Below, one piece after another: positions 8,560-17,209 of a stretch of DNA of 64,000 bases (position 1 is its first letter; each line of letters begins with the position of its first letter). The notes beneath the pieces are model-generated. The model saw only the letters and a list, made by a program, of their open reading frames with translations, made no database searches and was not told where the DNA came from. The DNA is from Streptomyces sp. NRRL F-5135 (GTDB lineage: Bacteria > Actinomycetota > Actinomycetes > Streptomycetales > Streptomycetaceae), in assembly GCF_000719775.1 (NCBI RefSeq), contig NZ_JOHR01000005.1:124001-188000 (forward strand). Direction: 5' to 3'. Both the position numbers and the translations under genes were made by a program.

Positions 8560-9285
8560 GTGGGCGAGCCGCGGTACGTGGTGATCGCCGACGACCTCAC
8601 GGGGAGGATCGCCGGGGGGCGGTGGGCCGTAGGCGAGTTGCTGCCCACCGAGCCCGAACTGGCTGCCGATTACGGTGTCTCGCGCGAGACGTTGCGGCGG
8701 GCGCTGCGCCGGCTGGAGCTGGCCGGGCTGATCTCACGGCACAAGGGCATCGGCACCCGTGTGGAACGTACGACGCCGTTCACCCAGTTCACGACGGAGC
8801 TGAGCAGCATCGACGAGCTGACCCAGTACGGCGAGGCCGCCGTACGGGACGTGCTCACCGTGGAGCCGGTGACGGTGGACGCCGCACTGGCCGCGGTCAC
8901 CGGGCTGGCGGAGGGCTCCCGGCAGGTGTGCGTGACGTCCGTCCGCCGGGATCCGGAGCGCCCGGAGGGAGCCGTCTCCTGGGCGAAGGTCTATCTGCGG
9001 CCCGAGGACGCCAAGGCCATCGCCGCGGATCTGGGCGAGAACACCCGGTTGATCTCGGACCTGGTCGAGGCACGTACGGACCGGGCCGTGGAGCGCGTCG
9101 TCCAACAGGTGCGGGCCGTGCGGGTGCCGGCGGAGGCGGCGGCGCACTTGGGTGTGGAACAGGGCAGCCCTGGGCTGGAGTTCGTCCGCCGGTACTACGA
9201 CGCCCGGGGAGTCCTCTTCGAGGTCGCCGTCAGCACGCACGCGGGCGACCACTTCGTCCACGAGACGATCCTCAGCCGCAGGTAG
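8560..9285 (+). CDS. GntR-family (HutC/UTRA) transcriptional regulator
   Basis: DNA-binding regulator of 241 residues. The N-terminal winged helix (about 1-70) has the GntR features LLPTEPELAADYGVSRETLR and GIGTRVERT. The C-terminal UTRA ligand-binding domain (about 85-240) includes VYLRPEDA and FEVAVSTHAGDHF. The start is GTG 8560 with AAGGAG six bases upstream. HutC-type members recognise GTCTAGAC-like palindromes. Two such boxes lie 75-105 bp downstream of this gene, in front of the symporter/lyase chimera, so that gene is the likely target. The effector is probably a dicarboxylate or related acid, by inference from the target. Confidence 0.9.
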   Translation: MGEPRYVVIADDLTGRIAGGRWAVGELLPTEPELAADYGVSRETLRRALRRLELAGLISRHKGIGTRVERTTPFTQFTTELSSIDELTQYGEAAVRDVLTVEPVTVDAALAAVTGLAEGSRQVCVTSVRRDPERPEGAVSWAKVYLRPEDAKAIAADLGENTRLISDLVEARTDRAVERVVQQVRAVRVPAEAAAHLGVEQGSPGLEFVRRYYDARGVLFEVAVSTHAGDHFVHETILSRR

Positions 9286-9358
9286 TCCGCGCTTTCCCGC
9301 TTTCGCGCTTTCGCGCTTTCGTGAACACCTCTTGACACAAGCGCACCCGTGACCTTCT

Positions 9359-9391
9359 CCTTGTCTAGACACAAGTCATGTCTAGACAAGG
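9359..9391. promoter_or_regulatory. Double HutC/DasR-like operator
   Basis: A perfect inverted repeat with 13-bp arms (9359-9371 and 9379-9391) and a 7-bp spacer. Each arm contains TGTCTAGACA, which is itself palindromic and close to the GTCTAGAC core bound by HutC/DasR-type GntR proteins. The right arm merges with the AAGGA ribosome site (9388-9392) of the next gene, so a bound repressor would block both promoter exit and initiation. The adjacent GntR gene is the obvious binder. Confidence 0.75.
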
Positions 9392-9402
9392 ATGTGCTAC
9401 GC

Positions 9403-10518
9403 ATGAGGTCGCAGGAGCAGCTACTGGACGCCGCGTCCCCGCCCGCCGCACGCAAGCGCTGGTACCGGGGGCTCGGGGCGCAGGTGGTGGTGGCCATGGC
9501 GCTCGGCATCGTCGTCGGCCTGGTCTTCCCCGGCGTCTCGGCCGACCTGAAGATCGTCGGGGACCTGTTCCTGGCACTGGTCAAGGCCGGAGTCGCCCCT
9601 CTGGTCTTCTTCACGATCGTCATGGGGATCGCCTCGGCGGGCGACCTCAAGAAGGCGAGCCGCGTCGGGTTCCTGGCGCTGATCTACTTCGAGGTCGTCT
9701 CCACGCTCGCGCTGCTCCTCGGCCTGCTGGCCGCCAACCTGTTCGGGGTGGGCAAGGGCGTCGAGCTCGCACCGGACGCCGCCTCGTCGGCGCAGGCGCC
9801 GAAGGCCGAGGGCGGCGAGCACGGCTTCACCGCCTTCCTCAAGGACATCGTCCCGGACAACTTCATCGGGGCCTTCTCCTCCGGGCAGCTGCTCCAGGTC
9901 GTCGTCCTGGCCGTCCTGTTCGGCGTCGGCCTGCTCGGTCTCAAGCCGTACATGCGGGACAAGGTCAACGCGGGCCTGGAGGTCGTCTCGGAGACGTTCT
10001 TCGGCTTCGTCAACGTCGTCATGAAGCTCGCCCCCATCGGCACCTTCGGCGCCGTCGCCTACTCGGTGGGCACCAACGGCAGCGACATGCTCCTGGCCCT
10101 GACCGAACTCGTCCTCGAGTACTGGCTGGTCATCGGCGTCTTCGTCTTCGGCGTCCTGGGGCTGGTCTGTCTGCTGGCGGGCTTCAACATCCTCCGCATC
10201 CTGGACATCGCGCCCGTGCTGGGCAGGCAGCGGGCCCACGAGGTCGTCTACGAGGCCTGCCGCGCCGCCATCGAGACCGGCACCAGCCTGGAGACCCAGC
10301 TCCTCGACCACGCGGACCTGGTGGACCGGCTCGGCGCCGACCGCATCGGCCAACTCTGCGACCCGGCCCGCTACCTCGGCAGCGCCGCCACCATGACCCG
10401 CATGGTGATCAACTCCCCTGCCCGCGAACTGGCGATTCCCGCCGCTGAGCGGCCGCGGTGCCGCGGACCCGGGCCCCGCGGCACCGGGCCGAGTGGCGAG
10501 GACGGTACGGCGGCCTGA
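9403..10518 (+). CDS. Chimeric ORF: truncated dicarboxylate/amino acid:cation symporter fused to a lyase C-terminal domain
   Basis: A 371-residue reading frame made of two unrelated parts. Residues 1 to about 266 are the N-terminal two thirds of a DctA/GltP-type (DAACS) Na+ or H+/dicarboxylate symporter, with membrane helices such as GAQVVVAMALGIVVGLVFPG and APLVFFTIVMGIAS. Just after AGFNILRI, where the family continues into its hairpin and ion-binding core, the sequence changes. It becomes PVLGRQRAHEVVYEACRA and PARYLGSAATMTRMV, the C-terminal domain of fumarase-superfamily lyases (PcaB or adenylosuccinate lyase type). Neither activity should survive, since the substrate-binding core and the lyase active sites are missing. 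ATG 9403 follows AAGGA. A deletion that joined neighbouring genes is the simplest cause; an assembly join is possible. Confidence 0.75.
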   Translation: MRSQEQLLDAASPPAARKRWYRGLGAQVVVAMALGIVVGLVFPGVSADLKIVGDLFLALVKAGVAPLVFFTIVMGIASAGDLKKASRVGFLALIYFEVVSTLALLLGLLAANLFGVGKGVELAPDAASSAQAPKAEGGEHGFTAFLKDIVPDNFIGAFSSGQLLQVVVLAVLFGVGLLGLKPYMRDKVNAGLEVVSETFFGFVNVVMKLAPIGTFGAVAYSVGTNGSDMLLALTELVLEYWLVIGVFVFGVLGLVCLLAGFNILRILDIAPVLGRQRAHEVVYEACRAAIETGTSLETQLLDHADLVDRLGADRIGQLCDPARYLGSAATMTRMVINSPARELAIPAAERPRCRGPGPRGTGPSGEDGTAA

Positions 10519-10563
10519 TGCTGAAAAGTGGTAACCGTCCCCGTACACGCAGGGGAGCGAATG

Positions 10564-10974
10564 ATGGCCGGTTATGTAGAGCTCGCGTACGACTACCCGG
10601 TGCTCGGTGTCTTCCTCAGCGTCCTCTGGTTCTTCCTGTGGGTGCTGTGGCTGGTGGTGCTGTTCCGGGTGATAATCGACATTTTCCGGGACCGGAAGCT
10701 CAGCGGCTGGGTCAAGGCCGGATGGCTGCTGTTCGTCCTGATCGTGCCGTTCCTGGGCGTCCTCGTCTACGTGATCGCCAGGGGCCGCGGAATGGGCGAA
10801 CGCGAGGTCAAGCACGTACAGGAGCAGCAGCAGGCCTTCGAAACCTACGTCCGCGACACCGCGCGAGGGCCGAAGTCGAGCGCGGACGAACTGACCACGC
10901 TGTCCGAACTCAGGTCCAAGGGCGTGCTCTCGGACGCCGAGTTCGCGCGGGCCAAGGAAAAGGTCCTGCACTGA
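10564..10974 (+). CDS. Small membrane protein with PLDc_N and SHOCT domains
   Basis: 136 residues. Two membrane helices (about 12-37 and 52-75) form a PLDc_N-type unit, with DIFRDRKLSGWVKAGW between them and YVIARG after the second. A cytoplasmic segment with Gln/Glu-rich helix follows. It ends in a SHOCT motif, LTTLSELRSKGVLSDAEF, the short C-terminal oligomerisation element common in Streptomyces. I chose ATG 10564 over ATG 10561, since GGGGAG ends 6 bases before it. Function is not known. It stands alone between the chimera and a convergent kinase gene. Confidence 0.8.
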   Translation: MAGYVELAYDYPVLGVFLSVLWFFLWVLWLVVLFRVIIDIFRDRKLSGWVKAGWLLFVLIVPFLGVLVYVIARGRGMGEREVKHVQEQQQAFETYVRDTARGPKSSADELTTLSELRSKGVLSDAEFARAKEKVLH

Positions 10975-11049
10975 GCCGCGCGACGACGGAGCCGGCCGGG
11001 CGGCCGACGTCTGCCGGGCCGGGCGACCGGGCACCAGCGCCCGCCACGG

Positions 11050-13284
11050 TCACGGCATCTTCCACAGCCGTGCGGTGCCGCCGTACGTCATCGTGGCCAA
11101 GAACTTGCCGTCCGGCCTGAAGACAACGTCTTTCACGTTGTCCACGTTCTCCTGGTTACCGATCAGGACGGCGCGTTGTTCGCGGTCGGCCATGTCCCAC
11201 AGCCTCACCTCCGGGCCCATGACAACAGCGAGTGTCCTGCCGTCCGGGCTGAACGCCACCGTGCGGAGCTGGGTATCGGCCTCGTCGACGAGAGCGTCTT
11301 CCTCACGGCCCCGGGCCACGTTCACCAGCGTCACCATGTACTCCTCGTCCGTGGTGGCCAGCGTCTTGCCGTCCGGGCTGAACGCCATGCCCCAGATCTT
11401 CTTGGAGTTGTGGAGAGTGTCGCGCACTGTGCGGCCGGCCACGTCCCACAACCGCACCGAGTAACTCTCGCTGGGAACGGGAGGGAAGGAGTTGTACCCC
11501 GCGGAGGCCAACGTCCGGCCGTCCGGGCTGAACGCCACATGGTCGATCGACGCCTCGCCGTCGAGAACGGCGACTTCTTCCATCCGCTCCTTCCCGCTGT
11601 CGGCGTCCCACAGCCGTATCCCGTCGCCGCCTCCGGCGGCGAGCAGCTTGCCGTCCGGGCTGAACGCCACACTGTCGATGGTCCTGGCGCGGTCGGCATG
11701 GCCCAGGCCGACCTGCCGTCGCTCGGCCACGTTCCACAGGCCCACCACGCCGCGGTCCGTACCGACGGCGAGCGACTTGCCGTCGGGGCTGAAGGCGAGA
11801 GAGGGGATCCCGAGCACGGGCTTGCCGGATTTGTCGCGCTGACTGAGGGTGGCGCGCAGCGTGCGGTCGGCCGCGTCCCGGAGTTCCACCCTGCCGCCCC
11901 CGCCTGCGGCGGTGATTTTGCCGTCCGGGCTGAACGCCACCGCCACGTCGCTACCTGACCCGCGAAAGTCGGCGACAGTGGCCGTCGACTCGATCACGGA
12001 CGGCGTATCACTGTCGTCCGAGTGCCCGGGAAGAAAGACGACAACCAGCATGACGACGAGGGCGAGGACCCCGACTCCGCCCAGCAGTGCGGGCAGTGAC
12101 GGAACGGGTGTGGCGAGGAGGTCCGGACTCGGAGGATACGGCTGCTGCGCGTCGGAGCCCACCGGAGCCGTATCCCCCGGGGCGACGCCCTCTCCGTGCT
12201 CCCGCCGTGTCGCAGGCGATGCCGGTGTGGTCTCGGCGTCGTGAAGCCCCGGTGCCGGGCTGACGGCTGCCGTGTTCCCAGGCGTCGGGCTGACAGGCGC
12301 CGGGCTGACAACGGTCCTGGTCCTCGGCGGGGAGAGGACCGTGTGACCTGGGCCGTCCGCGTTCCCCGTCGTGACGGGCGAGCGGCAGAGCTGGATGACC
12401 TCGGCGGGGGTGGGCCGCCGCCGCGGATCCTTCTCCAGGCAGCGGGCGGCGACGGTCCGCACGGGTTCGGGGCAGTCGTCGAGGTCGGGGGCCTGCTCCA
12501 GGATGCGGTAGGTCATGCTGTGGTGGCTGCCGGCACCGAAGGCGGGCCTTCCGGCGACGGCGAAGCAGGCGACGACTCCGAGGGCGAAGACGTCGACGGC
12601 CTCGGTGACGGTCTGCCCCCTGATGTATTCGGGCGCCATGTACGCGGGCGTCCCCGTGAGCATCCCGGTGCCGGTCACCGACGTGACGTCCGCGGCCCGG
12701 GCGATGCCGAAGTCGATGACCTTCGGCCCCTCGGCGGTGAGGATGATGTTGGAGGGTTTCAGGTCACGGTGGATCACGTCGGCGGCGTGGATGGACTGCA
12801 GCGCTTCGGCCACCCGGGCGATCAGCCCGACCGCCGCGTCGACCGGCAACGGCCCGTACTCGGCCACCGCGTCCTGCAAGGACGGCCCGGGGACATAGGC
12901 CGTGGCCAGCCAGGGCTCGTCGGCCCGCAGGTCCGCGTCGACCACCGGCACGGTGTAGAGGCCCTGGACCCGCCGGGCCGCGGCCACCTCGTGCTCGAAA
13001 CGCGTACGGAAAGCCCGGTCACCCGCGTATTCACGGTGAACGACCTTGACCGCCACCGCGCTGCCGGCCGGCGTACGCCCCAGGTAGACGCGCCCCATCC
13101 CGCCCGCGCCCAGGAGCGCCTCCAGCCGGTACGGACCGGCCTCGGTGGGATCGACGGGCCCGAGTGGGCGATGCGAGGGAGGGGTCGTCGGCCACCCCGG
13201 GCCCGGCCACCCCGGTTCCGGCCGCCCCGGCCGTTCCTCTCCGGCGGGCGGAACCGAGGGCGGAACATGGTCCGGTTGGGACAT
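11050..13284 (-). CDS. Membrane Ser/Thr protein kinase with C-terminal WD40 propeller
   Basis: 744 residues. The PknB-type kinase domain (about 50-310) has the glycine loop LLGAGGMGRVYLG, Lys80 in VAVKVV, catalytic VIHRDLKPSN, metal-binding DFGIA and the MAPEYIRGQ activation-loop end. A Thr/Pro-rich cytoplasmic linker leads to one membrane helix (about 400-420, LLGGVGVLALVVMLVVVFLP). Outside lie seven copies of an FSPDGK-type WD40 blade (VAFSPDGK, LAFSPDGK, FRPDGK and so on), enough for one complete seven-bladed propeller. The start is ATG 13284; longer readings lack kinase-family similarity. The propeller probably binds an extracellular ligand or protein, which is an inference. The gene is monocistronic. 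Confidence 0.9.
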   Translation of the reverse strand: MSQPDHVPPSVPPAGEERPGRPEPGWPGPGWPTTPPSHRPLGPVDPTEAGPYRLEALLGAGGMGRVYLGRTPAGSAVAVKVVHREYAGDRAFRTRFEHEVAAARRVQGLYTVPVVDADLRADEPWLATAYVPGPSLQDAVAEYGPLPVDAAVGLIARVAEALQSIHAADVIHRDLKPSNIILTAEGPKVIDFGIARAADVTSVTGTGMLTGTPAYMAPEYIRGQTVTEAVDVFALGVVACFAVAGRPAFGAGSHHSMTYRILEQAPDLDDCPEPVRTVAARCLEKDPRRRPTPAEVIQLCRSPVTTGNADGPGHTVLSPPRTRTVVSPAPVSPTPGNTAAVSPAPGLHDAETTPASPATRREHGEGVAPGDTAPVGSDAQQPYPPSPDLLATPVPSLPALLGGVGVLALVVMLVVVFLPGHSDDSDTPSVIESTATVADFRGSGSDVAVAFSPDGKITAAGGGGRVELRDAADRTLRATLSQRDKSGKPVLGIPSLAFSPDGKSLAVGTDRGVVGLWNVAERRQVGLGHADRARTIDSVAFSPDGKLLAAGGGDGIRLWDADSGKERMEEVAVLDGEASIDHVAFSPDGRTLASAGYNSFPPVPSESYSVRLWDVAGRTVRDTLHNSKKIWGMAFSPDGKTLATTDEEYMVTLVNVARGREEDALVDEADTQLRTVAFSPDGRTLAVVMGPEVRLWDMADREQRAVLIGNQENVDNVKDVVFRPDGKFLATMTYGGTARLWKMP

Positions 13285-13496
13285 GCCGACTGCCACCCCT
13301 CGCTGGTCCGCCACCCACGCCGCGTCCTTCACCGTCTCACGCGGCGGTGGCCCGCAGCGGTTCCCCGCCATGCCCGGCTGTCCCGTCCAGACCGGCGGCA
13401 CCCCGAGCGAGCGACAGCGTAGGCGAACCCGCGGCGCCCGAACAGACCCGCGCGGGGACGCCGGGCGACGCGCCTCGACTCCGCCCGCCCCTCCGT

Positions 13497-14648
13497 TCAG
13501 CGGAAGAGCCGGGAGCCAAGCGGGAGTTGCCGGTCGAATCCGGGAAGTATCAGGAAGGACGCACTGGCGGTGGTGGTCGTGTACCGCAGCAGGGCGTCGG
13601 AATTGTCCATACGGGTGAGCGTGTTGGTGAAGGTCCGCATGTCGTTCTGAAAGCTGATGAAGAGCAGGCCGGGGGAGGGTCCGTCCGTGCTGTAGGAGCG
13701 ACGGAGCATGAGGCCGACGCCGACCGCGGTGGCGTGCGCTCTGCGGGCGTGGGCGTCCGCCGGGACGAGGTAGCGGCCGTCCGGCGTTTTGGCGCCGAGG
13801 TCCGGCCCCGCGGCGACGGGGCCGCCGGAGAGGGGCGCACCAGTGGCTCGGCGCCGGCCGAAGACCGCCTCCTGTTCGCCGACGGACAGTTGGGCGAACC
13901 CCGGCAGGTCGAGTTCCATGCGTCGCAGAACGGCAAGGGTGCCGCCGGCGACGGGAGCCGGTCCGGACAGCCACAGGTGGCGTTCTTGTTCGGCCCTGGT
14001 ATGGGGGCCCACTATGCCGTCGATGAAGCCGAAGAGGTTTCGTGGCACGGCAAGGCCCTTGTCCACCGGCACGTTCGCACCACGGAATCCGGACTGCCGC
14101 CAGCGTTCGCGTATCCGGTCACCGGCCTGCTCCAGAAGCGCGGCAGCCACGACCGGTACCAGCAAGGCGTCGTCGGCGCAGATCTGTATCAGCAGGTCGC
14201 CGCCGCGTGCCCGCGGGGCTATCTCCTCGCGGGAGAACCGTGGCAGGTCCTTCGCGCCGGGCAGGGCGGGATCGACCCCGCGCACCAGCCGGGGGCCCAC
14301 CCCGATCGTCACGGTGAGATCGCCCGGCGGCAGGCCCATCAGCCGCGCGTCGGTCCCCGTGGTGAGTGTGCCGATGGCCTCGCCGAGTTCGGCCAGCAAC
14401 GGACGGGCGGACCCCGGATCGGCCAGGTCGGCCACCACGGCCAGCAGGTTCCGCTGGGCCGGTCGCGGAAGCGTGATGCCCGCCTGGTAACGGCCCGTCG
14501 GTGCCACCGGCGGGGTCGGCGCGGGGCCCTCGGACCGGTCCGGCCGGGCGGAATGTGATTGACACCCGGCGGAGAGGCCGACGGCGGTCACTGTGCCGGT
14601 GGCACCGAGGAACGCGCGACGTGACGGGTGGGAGTCGGCTTGGCGCAC
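13497..14648 (-). CDS. Dyp-type peroxidase with Tat signal
   Basis: Haem peroxidase of 383 residues exported by the Tat pathway. Signal SRRAFLGATGTVTAVG is followed by a possible lipid-attachment Cys in LSAGC. The family GxxDG motif is GFIDGIVGP, with the distal catalytic Asp. DAHARRAH just before LMLRRSYS is the expected proximal haem-ligand region, and the C-terminal GLLFISFQNDMRTF strand is typical of Dyp/EfeB proteins. No efeO or efeU partner is present, so iron uptake is not indicated. Activity on dyes or lignin-like phenols is a family property only. The gene is divergent from the beta-helix lipoprotein. Confidence 0.9.
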   Translation of the reverse strand: MRQADSHPSRRAFLGATGTVTAVGLSAGCQSHSARPDRSEGPAPTPPVAPTGRYQAGITLPRPAQRNLLAVVADLADPGSARPLLAELGEAIGTLTTGTDARLMGLPPGDLTVTIGVGPRLVRGVDPALPGAKDLPRFSREEIAPRARGGDLLIQICADDALLVPVVAAALLEQAGDRIRERWRQSGFRGANVPVDKGLAVPRNLFGFIDGIVGPHTRAEQERHLWLSGPAPVAGGTLAVLRRMELDLPGFAQLSVGEQEAVFGRRRATGAPLSGGPVAAGPDLGAKTPDGRYLVPADAHARRAHATAVGVGLMLRRSYSTDGPSPGLLFISFQNDMRTFTNTLTRMDNSDALLRYTTTTASASFLILPGFDRQLPLGSRLFR

Positions 14649-14716
14649 AGAGTGAACTGTGCCATATCCCTTCCGGCGCCTGCGAGTCCGTCGGCGTCCG
14701 TGCCAGGATGAGGCCC

Positions 14717-16072
14717 ATGCCTCGTCTCCGTCTTCGCCTGATCGCCGCGTTACTCGGTACGTTGGCGCCCGTACTGGTCGGCTGCGGCGCCGGCGACGAC
14801 GGCTCGGACGACGGATCGAACGACGGCCGACGACCGTCCGGTTCGCGCGTGACGATCAAGGTGCCGGCCGACGCCCCGACGATCTCGGCCGCGGTGTCCC
14901 TGGCCCGCCCCGGCGATCTCGTGCTGGTCGCGCCGGGCACGTACCACGAGTCGGTGAAGATATCCACGGCTCGCGTCACCCTTCGCGGCGAGTCTCGCGA
15001 CAAGGTCGTCATCGACGGGCGACTGCGGCAGCCGAACGGCATCGTCGTCACCGCTCCCGGTGTGGCCGTGGAGAACCTGACCGTGGAGAACAACACACAG
15101 AACGGGGTCCTGGTCACCGGTTCGGCGAAGGCGGCCGCCGGATTACCGGGGCAGTCCGGCGGCTACGACACCGGCGACGAGCCCGTCACCTTCCTGAAGT
15201 CGTTCCTGGTCTCCCACGTGACCGCGACCCGCAACGGGCTGTACGGCATCTACGCGTTCTCCGCGCAGAACGGTGTCATCGAGCACTCGTACGCGTCGGG
15301 CTCGGCCGACTCGGGGATCTATGTCGGACAGTGCCGGCCCTGTCGCATCGCGGTGCGGGACAACATCGCCGAACTCAACGCGGTCGGTTACGAAGGCACC
15401 AATGCCAGTGGCGACATGTACGTGGTCGGCAACCGCCTGGTCGGTAACCGGGTCGGACTCACCACCAACTCCGACCACCAGGAGAAGCTGCTCCCGCAGC
15501 GGGATGCCGTCATCGCGGGCAACCTGATCGCGGCCAACCAGCAGGCGGCCACCCCCGAGCAGGCCGACGGCGGCTGGGGGATCGGCGTCGGCGTCGACGG
15601 CGGCACCGACAACAAGTTCGTCCGCAACCGAATCGCCGACAACAGCAACGCCGGGCTGGTGATCACCGCGACCGCCGACATTCCGCCGGACGGCAATCAG
15701 ATCCTGGACAACACCTTCGCCGCCAACGGCGTCGACGTCGGCTGGACGTTCCCCACCGCCACGAAGGGACGGGGCAACTGCCTGCGCGGCAACGATCTTC
15801 GGGCGACGGTGCCCGACCGGCTCGCGACAACCGCGTCCTGCCCGCGTCCCGCCCGGTCGCCCTCGCCTTCCGGCACCTGGGCGAAGCCGACGGCACCCGG
15901 GGGTATCCCGTTCACCGAGGTGGCGGCGCCCAAGCGGCAGCCGCAGTTCCCGAACGCCACGACCACGGGCGCCACCGCTGTTCCGGCCGTTCCGGCGCTC
16001 CCGGACACGGCGGACATTCCGCTGCCGTCGATGTCACTGCTCGTCGCGGAAGCGCGGGTGCGTACGTCCTGA
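14717..16072 (+). CDS. Parallel beta-helix lipoprotein with a TTA codon
   Basis: 451 residues. The N-terminus is a lipoprotein signal (LIAALLGTLAPVLVGC, lipobox VGC), so the protein should be tethered to the outer face of the membrane. Residues of about 45-400 form a right-handed beta-helix (Beta_helix/NosD-like): PADAPTISAAVSLARPGD, repeated NGVL, NGLYGIYAF, SGIYVG and NRIADNSNAGLVI turns. Two Cys pairs may be disulfides. No pectate-lyase catalytic set is evident, so I make no enzyme call. An in-frame TTA codon (15143-15145, Leu of AAAGLPG) would make translation depend on bldA tRNA. ATG 14708 is an alternative start. It converges on the next gene with only 7 bp between them. Confidence 0.8.
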   Translation: MPRLRLRLIAALLGTLAPVLVGCGAGDDGSDDGSNDGRRPSGSRVTIKVPADAPTISAAVSLARPGDLVLVAPGTYHESVKISTARVTLRGESRDKVVIDGRLRQPNGIVVTAPGVAVENLTVENNTQNGVLVTGSAKAAAGLPGQSGGYDTGDEPVTFLKSFLVSHVTATRNGLYGIYAFSAQNGVIEHSYASGSADSGIYVGQCRPCRIAVRDNIAELNAVGYEGTNASGDMYVVGNRLVGNRVGLTTNSDHQEKLLPQRDAVIAGNLIAANQQAATPEQADGGWGIGVGVDGGTDNKFVRNRIADNSNAGLVITATADIPPDGNQILDNTFAANGVDVGWTFPTATKGRGNCLRGNDLRATVPDRLATTASCPRPARSPSPSGTWAKPTAPGGIPFTEVAAPKRQPQFPNATTTGATAVPAVPALPDTADIPLPSMSLLVAEARVRTS

Positions 16073-16079
16073 GCGGCGG

Positions 16080-16901
16080 CTACCGCGTCGGGGTGACTCC
16101 GGGTACCGGCCGGACCGGAACGTACTTCTGGGTGTCGAAATCGATGACCACCGGCTGCGATGCGGAGGCCACGCCGACGCGAACCCGGTACATGGTTCCG
16201 TCCGAGCCGATCCAGTAGCGCACGGCACCCGCCGTACCGGACGTGGCACCGGCGCTCGGCCCGGTCATGATGTCCACCTGGCGTCCGTCCAACCGCTCCT
16301 GTCCCACCCAGGCGGCACCGTTCTGCGGCAGCAGTTGGGCATTGTCCGGCCGGTCGCTGCCGAGTTTCAGCGCGATGGCCAGAGAACTGTCCAGTGAACT
16401 GCCGTACTTCTGCAGCGGACGGCTGTACCAGCCCGACCCCGGGGGCTGTGCCGGTGCCTTTGCCGGGGCGTTCGCCATCGGATGGACGAACACGGTGGTG
16501 GCCGTCCATTCGATCAGCCCGTCGCCGGACGCATCGCGCCCGGTGCCGTGCAGCACGCCGTACCCGACGTGGCCGCGGTAGTCGATGGATCCGGTGATGA
16601 CCAGCCCACCGGCGGTGCCCGGCACGTTGATCGTCACGGCGCGGCCGCCCGCCTGGTAGTTGCGGAACCGCGCGACCGCCAGGCGGTTCGCCTGATCCGG
16701 GGTCAATTCCCTTGGTCCGGTGGGGTCGGAGTCGCCGCTCGCGACCAGGAACGTGGCCACCGCGACAGCCACAGCGCCGATGACGGCTGCCACCCAGCGT
16801 GGCCGCAGCCATCGACGCCGGCGGGCCGCGCCCCGTGGGAGACTTTGCTTGATTCCCGTACGCCACACGGGACGCATGGCTAACTTGTTCCGCTCGCTCA
16901 T
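16080..16901 (-). CDS. Membrane-anchored extracytoplasmic protein of unknown function (TTA codon)
   Basis: 273 residues, not matched to a named family. A basic N-terminus (RRRRWLRPR) precedes one membrane helix at about 36-54 (WVAAVIGAVAVAVATFLVA). The remaining 220 residues should be outside the cell. They start with ELTPDQANRLAVARFRNY and are rich in short beta strands (VTINVPGTAGGLVITGSIDY), a layout seen in LppX/LolA-like carrier proteins, but I cannot assert that. ATG 16901 follows GGGGAG. Codon 7 is TTA (16881-16883 on this strand), in the first ribosome footprint, predicting bldA dependence like both flanking genes. Confidence 0.75.
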   Translation of the reverse strand: MSERNKLAMRPVWRTGIKQSLPRGAARRRRWLRPRWVAAVIGAVAVAVATFLVASGDSDPTGPRELTPDQANRLAVARFRNYQAGGRAVTINVPGTAGGLVITGSIDYRGHVGYGVLHGTGRDASGDGLIEWTATTVFVHPMANAPAKAPAQPPGSGWYSRPLQKYGSSLDSSLAIALKLGSDRPDNAQLLPQNGAAWVGQERLDGRQVDIMTGPSAGATSGTAGAVRYWIGSDGTMYRVRVGVASASQPVVIDFDTQKYVPVRPVPGVTPTR

Positions 16902-16942
16902 TCCCCGCTCCCCCCGACCTTTCCCGATCTTGGCGGCCACCC

Positions 16943-16955
16943 GGTACAGTACCGT
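16943..16955. promoter_or_regulatory. Palindrome CGGTACAGTACCG between divergent surface genes
   Basis: A perfect 13-base palindrome with one central base. It lies in the 308-bp gap (16902-17209) between the membrane-anchored protein and the SdrD-like wall protein, 42 bp from the first start. It could be an operator shared by both genes. The rest of this gap holds the hairpin at 17098-17127 and no ORF that I believe. Confidence 0.35.
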
Positions 16956-17097
16956 CGCTGGTCAAGCGATTCAGGACGACTATTCAGATTCTTGTGCTGT
17001 TTCCGTGTGGGGAAGCGAGGACGAGTGCAACTGGCCTGGGAATGGCACTCCCGAGTCCCTGAATTCGCCGCATCCGCCGAGACGACCAAAAATGACC

Positions 17098-17127
17098 GGG
17101 CTCACCGAAACAGCGGTGGGCCCTTTT
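17098..17127 (+). terminator. Hairpin with T-run in the 5' leader of the wall-protein gene
   Basis: GGGCTCACCG (17098-17107), loop AAACAG and CGGTGGGCCC (17114-17123) pair over 10 bp with a single G-T, followed by TTTT. It is a textbook intrinsic terminator, yet it sits about 83 bases before the start at 17210 and points toward that gene. Either it stops leftover upstream transcription or it is an attenuator in the leader. There is no upstream plus-strand gene within 1 kb that it would obviously terminate. Confidence 0.5.
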
Positions 17128-17209
17128 CATGACCGACGTGTCACCCGGGGCCGTGAAGCGGATGTACGGCTGGAAGCGGGTGCTCGGTTCACATGACGAG
17201 GGGAGTGTG

